Source: Bacillota bacterium
GTDB lineage: Bacteria; Bacillota; Clostridia; Christensenellales; UMGS416
Direction: 5' to 3'
DNA length: 64,000 bases
Assembly (NCBI GenBank): GCA_023398815.1
Contig: JAEWRW010000053.1
Span: forward strand, 24,778 to 88,777
A program made the translations under genes and the position numbers. The notes under the pieces are model-generated. The model was not told the origin of the DNA. It made no database searches and worked only from the letters and a program-made list of their open reading frames with translations. Below, piece by piece: positions 53,992-61,341 of the stretch (positions within the stretch are counted from its first letter, which is position 1; each line of letters opens with the position of its first letter).

Positions 53992-54716
53992 CGATTCAGG
54001 GCCTGCGGGCCTCGGTGGAGGGCAAGCCCATCCTGAAGGGGCTGGATTTGACGGTCAACAGCGGTGAGGTGCATGTGCTGATGGGCCCCAACGGCGCGGG
54101 AAAGTCCACGCTGGCCAATGTGATCCTGGGGGACCCTCGCTACGCCGTGGAGGGGGGCACCATCCTCTTTGAGGGGGAGGACATCGGCGCACTTCGCACT
54201 GACGAGCGGGCGCGGCGGGGTATCTTTCTCTCCTTCCAGGCCCCGCAGGAGATTGCCGGCGTCACGCTGGAGAGCTTCCTGCGCACGGCGCGGGAGGCAC
54301 AGACCGGCCAGAACGTCAAGCTCGTGCCCTTCCGGCGGGAGCTCCGCGACCGCATGGCCGAGCTGAACATGGACGCCGAGTGGGCCGCGCGGTACTTAAA
54401 CGTCGGCTTCTCCGGCGGGGAGAAGAAGAAGAGTGAGATCCTGCAGATGGCCATGCTGAAACCAAAGCTCGCCATCCTCGATGAGACCGACTCGGGCCTG
54501 GATGTGGACGCGGTGAAGACGATCTCCGAGAGTGTGGCCCGGCAGCACGACGCGGGCAACGCCGTGCTCATCATCACCCACATCACCCGCATTCTGGAGC
54601 GGCTGCCGGTGGACCGGGTGCACGTGATGGCCGACGGACGCATCGTCCGCAGCGGCGACGCAGGACTGGTGGAGGAGATCAACCGCGACGGCTTCGCGCC
54701 GGTGCTGAGCGCCTGA
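53973..54716 (+). CDS. sufC: Fe-S assembly ATPase SufC
   Basis: 247 residues: Walker A GPNGAGKST, signature FSGGEKKKSEILQM, Walker B LAILDETDSGLDVD. It forms the SufBC2D scaffold. Start ATG at 53973 with GAGGTG inside the marR end. Confidence 0.97.
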   Translation: MSDNLLTIQGLRASVEGKPILKGLDLTVNSGEVHVLMGPNGAGKSTLANVILGDPRYAVEGGTILFEGEDIGALRTDERARRGIFLSFQAPQEIAGVTLESFLRTAREAQTGQNVKLVPFRRELRDRMAELNMDAEWAARYLNVGFSGGEKKKSEILQMAMLKPKLAILDETDSGLDVDAVKTISESVARQHDAGNAVLIITHITRILERLPVDRVHVMADGRIVRSGDAGLVEEINRDGFAPVLSA

Positions 54717-54734
54717 GGCGCGGGAGGGAACCCC

Positions 54735-56141
54735 ATGGAGAAGACAAAGACCAGAATTGAAGATGTGAACCGGGAGATGTACGACTTCCGTAACGCCGAC
54801 GTGGCCAGCTACCGCACGGGGCGGGGGCTGACGGAGGAGATCGTGGCCGACATCTCCCGCCAGAAGAATGAGCCAGCCTGGATGCTGGAGAAGCGCCTTA
54901 ACGCGCTGGGCAGCTACCACCGCATCGCCATGCCGACCTGGGGCCCGTCGCTCGACGAGCTCAACATGGACGACATCGTGCCCTATGTGCGGCCCGACAG
55001 CGAACTCCGCGACAACTGGGGCGAGGTGCCCGGGTACATCAAGGACACCTTTGAACGCCTGGGCATCCCCAAGGCCGAGCGGGAATCGCTGGCCGGCGTG
55101 GGCGCGCAGTACGACTCGGAGGTCGTCTACCACAACGTGCGGGAGGAGCTGCTGGCCCAGGGGGTCATCTACACGGACATGGAGACCGGCGTGCGGGAGC
55201 ATGGCGACCTGGTGCGGGAGCACTTTATGAAGCTGGTGCCGCCCACTGACCACAAGTTCGCGGCGCTGCACGGGGCGGTGTGGTCCGGCGGGTCGTTTGT
55301 GTACGTGCCGGCGGGCGTGAAGCTTGAGAACCCGCTGCAGTCCTACTTCCGCCTGAACGCACCGGGTGCCGGGCAGTTTGAGCATACCCTCATCATTGTG
55401 GAGAAGGGCGCGACGGCCCACTTCATCGAGGGCTGCTCGGCCCCGAAGTACAACGTCGTCAACCTGCACGCCGGGTGTGTGGAGCTCTTTGTGCGGGAGG
55501 GCGCGACGCTGCGCTACTCCACCATTGAGAACTGGTCCAAGAACATGATGAACCTCAACACCAAGCGTGCCATGGTGGAGCGCAACGGCGCCATCGAGTG
55601 GGTCAGCGGCACCTTCGGCTCCCACAAGACCATGCTCTACCCCAGCAGCATCCTAAAGGGCGAGGGGGCACGATCGGCCTTCACGGGCATCACGTTTGCC
55701 TCCGCCGGGCAGGATCTCGATACCGGCACCAAGGTCATCCACGCCGCCCCCAACACCTCGTCGACAATCGACTCCCGCTCCATCAGCAAGGACGGCGGCA
55801 AGGCCCTTTATCGCAGCGCCATCCGCATCCTGCCGGAGGCCACGGGTTCCAAGTCCTCGGTTGTCTGCACATCGCTGATGCTCGATCGGGATTCCCGCTC
55901 CGACACGGTGCCGGTGATGGACATCCGCAACGACGAGGTGGACATCGGCCACGAGGCTCGCATCGGCCGCATCAGCGACGCGGCCATCTTCTACCTCATG
56001 ACTCGTGGGCTCACCGAAGAGGCGGCTAAGGCGCTCATCGTGCGGGGGTTTGTGGAGCCCATTGCCAAGGAGCTGCCGCTGGAATACGCGGTGGAGATGA
56101 ACAAGCTCATCAGCCTGGAGATGGAAGGCACCATCGGATAG
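54735..56141 (+). CDS. sufB: Fe-S assembly scaffold SufB
   Basis: 468 residues, full length. The beta-helix core contains FVYVPAGVKLENPLQSYFRLN, EGCSAPKYNVVNLHAGCVELF and KTMLYPSSILKGEGA, and the C-terminal AAKALIVRGFVEPI. Cys residues in the core are the likely cluster assembly site. 18 bp after sufC. Confidence 0.97.
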   Translation: MEKTKTRIEDVNREMYDFRNADVASYRTGRGLTEEIVADISRQKNEPAWMLEKRLNALGSYHRIAMPTWGPSLDELNMDDIVPYVRPDSELRDNWGEVPGYIKDTFERLGIPKAERESLAGVGAQYDSEVVYHNVREELLAQGVIYTDMETGVREHGDLVREHFMKLVPPTDHKFAALHGAVWSGGSFVYVPAGVKLENPLQSYFRLNAPGAGQFEHTLIIVEKGATAHFIEGCSAPKYNVVNLHAGCVELFVREGATLRYSTIENWSKNMMNLNTKRAMVERNGAIEWVSGTFGSHKTMLYPSSILKGEGARSAFTGITFASAGQDLDTGTKVIHAAPNTSSTIDSRSISKDGGKALYRSAIRILPEATGSKSSVVCTSLMLDRDSRSDTVPVMDIRNDEVDIGHEARIGRISDAAIFYLMTRGLTEEAAKALIVRGFVEPIAKELPLEYAVEMNKLISLEMEGTIG

Positions 56142-56149
56142 GAGACGCT

Positions 56150-57247
56150 ATGGAAACGATGAAACAGACCATTGAACGGATGCCGCTGCGCACCTGGCGG
56201 TGGTTAAAGGTAAATGATACTGACATAGAACTTGCCGCGCCCCAGCGGCCCTTCGACCGGGTGGTGAGTGCGATGCGCCCCAGCGACGCCGTCACCGTGA
56301 GCCGCGAGCCGGTGTTGCTCGCAGAGGGCGACGACGGCACGGGCCGGCTGGCCCCGGCGGTGCTGCGCAGCTTCCTGGAGACGGAGGCCAACTGGCGCTG
56401 CCACCTGCGGGTGGCTGACGGCCACACCGAGGCCGAGCCCATCGTGCTGGAGTTTCGGTTGGACGACGACCACCCCACCCTGGCTGACGACCTCGTGGTG
56501 GAGGTGGGCGAGGGTGCCCGCGCCACCGTGGTGGTGCGGTACCTGAGCTCCGCCCACGGCATGCACCAGCATGCCGGGCGCATCCGGCTCATTGCGCGGC
56601 GGGGCGCGTCCCTGACGCTTGTGAAAGCCCAGCTCTTTGGCAACGACACCGTTCACACCGACGTCATCGGCGCGGTGGCGGGGGAGGGGGCCTCCATCCA
56701 CATCATCGACGCCGAGCTGGGTGGCCGCAATGCCGTGACCGGCTGCAACGCCGTGCTGGACGGGGCCGACAGCCGTGTGCGGGTGGACCTGCTGTACCTG
56801 GGCAGCGGAAGCCGCACGCTGGACCTGACGACCCGGGCCGAACACCGCGGCCAGCGCAGCGAGAGCGCCATCGACGTGCGCGGCGTGCTGCTGGACGACA
56901 GCCGCAAGGTGCTGCGCGACACGCTGGACTTCGTGCGGGGCGCGGCTGGCTCCCGCGGGCGGGAGGAGGAGAACGTCCTCATGCTCAGCCCCCGGGTGCG
57001 CAACCTCTCAGTGCCCGTGCTCTTGTGCGGGGAGGATGACGTGGAGGGCGAGCACGCCGCCAGCTCCGGCCGGCCCGACGAAGCGGCGCTCTTCTACCTG
57101 ATGAGCCGTGGCCTTTCCGAAACCCATGCCCGCAAACTGCTGGCCCAGGCCGCCTTCGCCGCCGTGGTGGAGCGCATCCCCGACCTGGCGACGCAGGAAT
57201 TGATACTGGACGCGGTGCAGGCCGCGGTGGGAGGGGTGAACGAATGA
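56150..57247 (+). CDS. sufD: Fe-S assembly protein SufD
   Basis: 365 residues with the beta-helix of the SufB/D family and the C-terminal DEAALFYLMSRGLSETHARKLLAQAAFAAVVERIP. It begins 8 bp after sufB and its stop overlaps sufS (ATGA). Confidence 0.94.
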   Translation: METMKQTIERMPLRTWRWLKVNDTDIELAAPQRPFDRVVSAMRPSDAVTVSREPVLLAEGDDGTGRLAPAVLRSFLETEANWRCHLRVADGHTEAEPIVLEFRLDDDHPTLADDLVVEVGEGARATVVVRYLSSAHGMHQHAGRIRLIARRGASLTLVKAQLFGNDTVHTDVIGAVAGEGASIHIIDAELGGRNAVTGCNAVLDGADSRVRVDLLYLGSGSRTLDLTTRAEHRGQRSESAIDVRGVLLDDSRKVLRDTLDFVRGAAGSRGREEENVLMLSPRVRNLSVPVLLCGEDDVEGEHAASSGRPDEAALFYLMSRGLSETHARKLLAQAAFAAVVERIPDLATQELILDAVQAAVGGVNE

Positions 57248-58473
57248 TCGATTGCCGTGGGGATTTCCCCTTTCTCAACCAGCTGGATGCTCAGGGGCGG
57301 CCGGTGGCCTACCTCGACAGCGCCGCCACCAGCCAGAAGCCCCGGCAGGTGCTGGACGCCGTGCGCGCCTACTACGAGCGGGCCAACGCCAACCCCCACC
57401 GGGGGGCCTATGACCTGAGCGTGGCGGCCACCGCCGCCCTGGACGCCGCGCGCGAGACAGTTCGCGCCTTCCTGCACGCATCCAGCGCTCGGGAGGTCGT
57501 GTTCACTAAGAACGCCACCGAGGCGTTGAACTTCATCGCCCAGAGCTATGGCATGACGATGCTGCGGCCCGGCGACACCGTGGTGCTGGCCGTGAGCGAG
57601 CACCACAGCAACCTGGTGCCCTGGCAGGTGGTGGCCCGTGCCCGTGGGGCCAAACTCCGCTACCTCTACACCGACCCCCAGGGGCGCATCCCCGCGCGGG
57701 AGATGGAGAGCAAGATCACCGCGGGGGTGAAGATCGTGGCGGTGGCCCATGCCTCCAACGTGACGGGCGTGGTGCATCCGGTGCGCACCATCGCCGACCG
57801 GGCTCACGACGTGGGAGCGGTCGTGGTGGTGGACGGTACCCAGGGTGCGCCTCACCTTGGGGCGGATGTACAGGCAATGGGGGCCGATTTCTACGTTCTC
57901 TCCGGTCACAAGATGCTGGCGCCCATGGGTGTGGGTGTCCTCTGGGGCAAAGAAGAGTTGCTGGACGCCATGCCGCCCTTCCTCTATGGCGGGGATATGA
58001 TAGAATATGTGGAGGAGCAGAACTCCACCTGGGCCGAGCTGCCCCAGAAGTTTGAGGGTGGCACCCAGAACGTGGGCGGCGCGGTGGGCCTGGCCGCGGC
58101 CATCGGTTACCTCAACGCCCTGGGGTGGGATGCCCTGCGCGACCACGAGCGGGCGCTGACGGCCATGCTGCTGGATCGCCTGAGCGCCGTGCCGGGCCTG
58201 CGGCTCGTGGGGCCCGAAGGCCTTGCCGATCGCATTGGCGTGGTGTCCTTTACGCTGGCCAACGCCCACCCCCACGATGTGGCGACCATCGTCAACGCCG
58301 ATGGGGTGGCCATTCGCTCCGGCAACCATTGCGCCCAGCCACTGCTGAAGCACCTGGGCGTGGGAGCCACCTGCCGGGCAAGCATCGGGCCCTACAACAC
58401 GACGGACGACATCGAACGCCTGGCGGGAAGCCTGCGCGGCGTGGGGAGGTGGCTTGGCAATGGGGTTGGATGA
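57244..58473 (+). CDS. sufS: Cysteine desulfurase SufS
   Basis: 409 residues of the group II desulfurase class. PLP lysine in LSGHKMLAP (Lys223), catalytic cysteine in RSGNHCAQP (Cys363), and LDSAATSQKP near residue 24. It extracts sulfur from cysteine and passes it to SufU. Confidence 0.97.
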   Translation: MIDCRGDFPFLNQLDAQGRPVAYLDSAATSQKPRQVLDAVRAYYERANANPHRGAYDLSVAATAALDAARETVRAFLHASSAREVVFTKNATEALNFIAQSYGMTMLRPGDTVVLAVSEHHSNLVPWQVVARARGAKLRYLYTDPQGRIPAREMESKITAGVKIVAVAHASNVTGVVHPVRTIADRAHDVGAVVVVDGTQGAPHLGADVQAMGADFYVLSGHKMLAPMGVGVLWGKEELLDAMPPFLYGGDMIEYVEEQNSTWAELPQKFEGGTQNVGGAVGLAAAIGYLNALGWDALRDHERALTAMLLDRLSAVPGLRLVGPEGLADRIGVVSFTLANAHPHDVATIVNADGVAIRSGNHCAQPLLKHLGVGATCRASIGPYNTTDDIERLAGSLRGVGRWLGNGVG

Positions 58474-58903
58474 ACTGTATACTGAGGTCATCACCGAGTA
58501 TGGCCGCTCCAAAAAGCACCGCCACGGGCTGGAGCACCCAACGGTGGAACAGCGGGGTGTCAACCCCAGCTGCGGCGACGACATCCACCTGGAGCTGACC
58601 GTGGAGGACGGTGTTATCGTCGCGGTGGGCTTCACCGGCGCGGGCTGCGCCATCTCCGAGGCCTCCACTGCCATCATGGCTGAGCTCATCGAGGGCAAGG
58701 CGGTGGGCGAGGCGCTTGACCTCCTGCGTCGGTTTGTGGGCATGATACAGAAAACCGTGACCGACGAGGCGGAGCTGGAGCCGCTGGAGGACGGCATTGC
58801 CCTGCGGGGCATCGCCAACATGCCCGCGCGGGTCAAGTGCGCGGTGCTGCCCTGGCGCACGTTGGATCAGGCCATCAAAAAGTTGGAACACGAACGGGCT
58901 TAA
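58460..58903 (+). CDS. sufU: Sulfur-transfer protein SufU
   Basis: 147 residues. The zinc/sulfur ligands Cys38, Asp40, Cys63 and Cys127 are in NPSCGDD, GAGCAIS and RVKCAVL. This is the Gram-positive SufU type, not an IscU scaffold. It overlaps sufS by 14 nt with SD inside sufS. Confidence 0.96.
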   Translation: MGLDELYTEVITEYGRSKKHRHGLEHPTVEQRGVNPSCGDDIHLELTVEDGVIVAVGFTGAGCAISEASTAIMAELIEGKAVGEALDLLRRFVGMIQKTVTDEAELEPLEDGIALRGIANMPARVKCAVLPWRTLDQAIKKLEHERA

Positions 58904-58936
58904 TGTCCGATTCCTAGATTGCTCAGGAGGTTCTTT

Positions 58937-60148
58937 ATGCACTGCACACAGAGGATTGCGCCGGACATCCATTGGGTGGGCGGCAACGACCGGCGGTTGG
59001 CGCTCTTTGAGAATATGTTCCCCCTGCCAAACGGCGTGGCCTACCATTCCTATCTCATACTGGATGAGAAGGTGGCCCTGCTTGATACGGTCGATTCCTC
59101 CATTACCCAGCAGTTTTTTGAGAACCTGGAGTACGCCTTGGGCGGGCGTTCCATCGACTACTTGGTCATCAACCACATGGAGCCTGACCACTGCGCCAAC
59201 ATCGAGGAACTGTGCCGCCGCAACCCGGGCATGAAGCTGGTGGGCAACCCCAAGACCTTCCAGATGATCCGCCAGTTCTACCGGTTTGACATAGAGGACC
59301 GCCTGCATACCGTTGGCGAGGGTGACCTCCTGCCACTGGGCCGCCACACCCTGCGGTTCCTCATGGCCCCCATGGTGCACTGGCCCGAGGTCATGATGAC
59401 CTACGAGGAAACCGAGGGCATCCTCTTCACCGCCGACGCCTTCGGTTCCTTCGGCGCGCTGTCTGGCAGCCTCTTTGCCGACCAGGTGGATTTTGAGACG
59501 GCCTTTTTGGATGAGGCGCGTCGCTACTACGCCAACATCGTGGGCCGCTACGGCCCCCAGGTGCAGGCCACACTGAAGAAGGCCGCCGCCCTGCCGGCCC
59601 TCAACATGCTCTGCCCGCTGCACGGGCCCATCTGGCGCAAGGACATCGGCTACATCCTGGAGAAGTACGACCGCTGGAGCCGCTACCAACCCGAACGGCC
59701 CGGTGTGGTTCTGGCCTATGCCTCCATGTATGGCAACACCGAGAACGCCGTGATGGCCCTGGCGGGGATGCTCGCTGAGCGGGGGGTGGAGCACCTGCGG
59801 GTGTACGACATCTCCAAAACCCACGCCAGCCAGATCATCGGTGACGCGTTTGAGTTCAGCCACCTGGTACTGGCTTCGCCCACCTACAACGCGGGGCTGT
59901 ACTTTGGCATGGAGGCGCTGCTGCGCGACATGGCGGTGCTGAACCTCCAGGGCCGCCAGGTCGCCCTCATCGGCAATGGTTCCTGGGCTCCGGCCTCCCA
60001 CAAGGTCATGGCCGAGTTGCTGTGCTCCATGAAGAACATGCCCCTCCTGGTGCCGCCGCTGGTGCTGCGCTCCAGCCTGCGGGAGGAGCAGCTGCCCGAG
60101 CTGGCCGCCATGGCCGACGCCATTGCCGCCTCGGTGAAGGGGGAGTAG
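58937..60148 (+). CDS. Flavodiiron protein (A-type flavoprotein, O2/NO reductase)
   Basis: 403 residues. The diiron site is His80-x-Glu82-x-Asp84-His85, His148, Asp167 and His229 in the beta-lactamase-like domain. The flavodoxin domain begins with the FMN loop YASMYGNTENAV (261-272). It reduces oxygen to water or NO to N2O with electrons from rubredoxin or a similar donor. It lies 33 bp after sufU with its own strong SD (CAGGAGG), so it is probably part of the suf transcript. No rubredoxin gene is nearby. Confidence 0.95.
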   Translation: MHCTQRIAPDIHWVGGNDRRLALFENMFPLPNGVAYHSYLILDEKVALLDTVDSSITQQFFENLEYALGGRSIDYLVINHMEPDHCANIEELCRRNPGMKLVGNPKTFQMIRQFYRFDIEDRLHTVGEGDLLPLGRHTLRFLMAPMVHWPEVMMTYEETEGILFTADAFGSFGALSGSLFADQVDFETAFLDEARRYYANIVGRYGPQVQATLKKAAALPALNMLCPLHGPIWRKDIGYILEKYDRWSRYQPERPGVVLAYASMYGNTENAVMALAGMLAERGVEHLRVYDISKTHASQIIGDAFEFSHLVLASPTYNAGLYFGMEALLRDMAVLNLQGRQVALIGNGSWAPASHKVMAELLCSMKNMPLLVPPLVLRSSLREEQLPELAAMADAIAASVKGE

Positions 60149-60180
60149 AGCGGCGACTCAGTCAACACAGAAAAAGTTTT

Positions 60181-60248
60181 AAGGTGCCTTTGCAAATCGG
60201 TTGACAAATGGATGAGCGAGGGGTATCATCATAAATAAAGGTACCTTT
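60181..60248 (+). promoter_or_regulatory. Promoter with two related operators upstream of the His-tail marR
   Basis: TTGACA (60201-60206) and TATCAT (60224-60229) are 17 bp apart. AAGGTGCCTT (60181-60190) and AAAGGTACCTTT (60237-60248) are related palindromes on either side, the second perfect. This fits autorepression by a MarR dimer with two sites. Confidence 0.72.
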
Positions 60249-60274
60249 TAAACTAGCAAATAGGGGGCGACACA

Positions 60275-61075
60275 ATGAACGAGTCAAACGATCTGTTTGA
60301 GCTGCTGGCGCGGGTGGAATGGCTGCTGCGCCGCTACCACATGATGAACCACCGGGTTCACGGGCCCATGGGCGACCCGCACCGGGGGCAGGGGCGCATT
60401 CTGGCGCTGCTGAAACTGCAGCCGGAGATCAGCCAGCGGGAGCTGGGCTTTCTGCTGGACATGCGGCCCCAGTCGCTGGGCGAGCTGCTGATGAAGCTGG
60501 AGCGCAGCGGGTACATCACCCGCACCCAGGCCGAGGACGACCGGCGCGCCATGACCATTCGCCTGACCGACGAGGGACGCCAGGCTGCCGAGCAGAAGGT
60601 GGAGGCCGCCGACCTCTTCGCCTGCCTCAATGATGAGGAACAGCGCACGCTGGGCGATTACCTGCGCCGCATCGTTGCCACGCTGGAGCAGCAGCTGGGC
60701 GATGAGCCGGTGGACCGGGACCGCCCCTGGGGCTTTGACGGCCCTGACCGGCGGGAGTTTGGTGGTGACCGGCGCGGCTGTGGGCGTGTGCCCTTCGCCG
60801 CCGATGGGGCGGAGCGTGACTTTGGCCCCGGCCCGTGGGGCAAGGGCCATGGCTGCCACGGCGATCACGATGACCATGACCACGACGACCGCGGTTGCCA
60901 CGGCAAGCACGGCGACCACGAGGGTCACGGCTGCCACGGCGAGCATGGTGACCACGAAGGCCATCGCTGCCACGACGGGCACAGGGAACACGAGGGCCAT
61001 GACTGCCACGGTGAGGACGACGGCCACCACCACGGCCACCATCACCACCGCGGCTGCCACGGGGAACGTGACTGA
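60275..61075 (+). CDS. MarR-family regulator with long His/Cys/Asp-rich metal-binding tail
   Basis: 266 residues. Residues 1-145 are an ordinary MarR protein (ISQRELGFLLDMRPQSLGELLMKLERSGYITR, then DDRRAMTIRLTDEG). After a Gly/Arg/Asp linker, residues 192-266 contain by my count 26 His and 6 Cys, arranged in units of about 12 residues such as GCHGKHGDHEGH. The tail looks like nickel- or zinc-storage tails of HypB, SlyD or Hpn, but on a DNA-binding protein. Metal binding is inference. No transporter is adjacent; the gene has its own promoter and terminator. Confidence 0.85.
   Translation: MNESNDLFELLARVEWLLRRYHMMNHRVHGPMGDPHRGQGRILALLKLQPEISQRELGFLLDMRPQSLGELLMKLERSGYITRTQAEDDRRAMTIRLTDEGRQAAEQKVEAADLFACLNDEEQRTLGDYLRRIVATLEQQLGDEPVDRDRPWGFDGPDRREFGGDRRGCGRVPFAADGAERDFGPGPWGKGHGCHGDHDDHDHDDRGCHGKHGDHEGHGCHGEHGDHEGHRCHDGHREHEGHDCHGEDDGHHHGHHHHRGCHGERD
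60851..61067 (+). repeat. In-frame minisatellite encoding the His-rich tail
   Basis: Units starting with (G/C)(G/A)(C/T)TGCCACG begin at 60851, 60893, 60929, 60965, 61001 and 61052. The three middle units are exactly 36 bp. As the length is a multiple of three, unit gain or loss would only change tail length. Confidence 0.85.
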
Positions 61076-61094
61076 GAAACCGAACCACACAACC

Positions 61095-61126
61095 AAACGC
61101 CGCCCGGTAACACCGGGCGGCGTTTT
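61095..61126 (+). terminator. Terminator of the His-tail marR
   Basis: AAACGCCGCCCGGT and ACCGGGCGGCGTTT form a 14-bp stem with a 3-nt loop, followed by a T-run. Confidence 0.95.
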
Positions 61127-61143
61127 GCTGGTGTGAGCCGTAG

Positions 61144-61177
61144 AGGGCAGGAAGCACCATATGGTGCTTCCTGCCCT
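61144..61177. repeat. Perfect 34-bp palindrome
   Basis: Two 17-bp arms without a spacer: AGGGCAGGAAGCACCAT and its exact complement, centred on the NdeI-type CATATG. It lies 17 bp after a terminator and has no T-run. The rest of the gap to 61341 holds a possible TATACT -10 box near 61199. Confidence 0.8.
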
Positions 61178-61341
61178 TCCCATGGCCGTAGTGTTGGAGT
61201 ATACTGGAAAAAACATGAAACAGGGGAGCGCGGGAACGGTATGCCAAGATCGACCTGCCAACCAAGCAACGTTGCCTGATGCGTTCCGCATCGGGCATTT
61301 ATGTTTGCCCGCCGCCCCTCGGCCGGAAAGGATGTGTTTCC

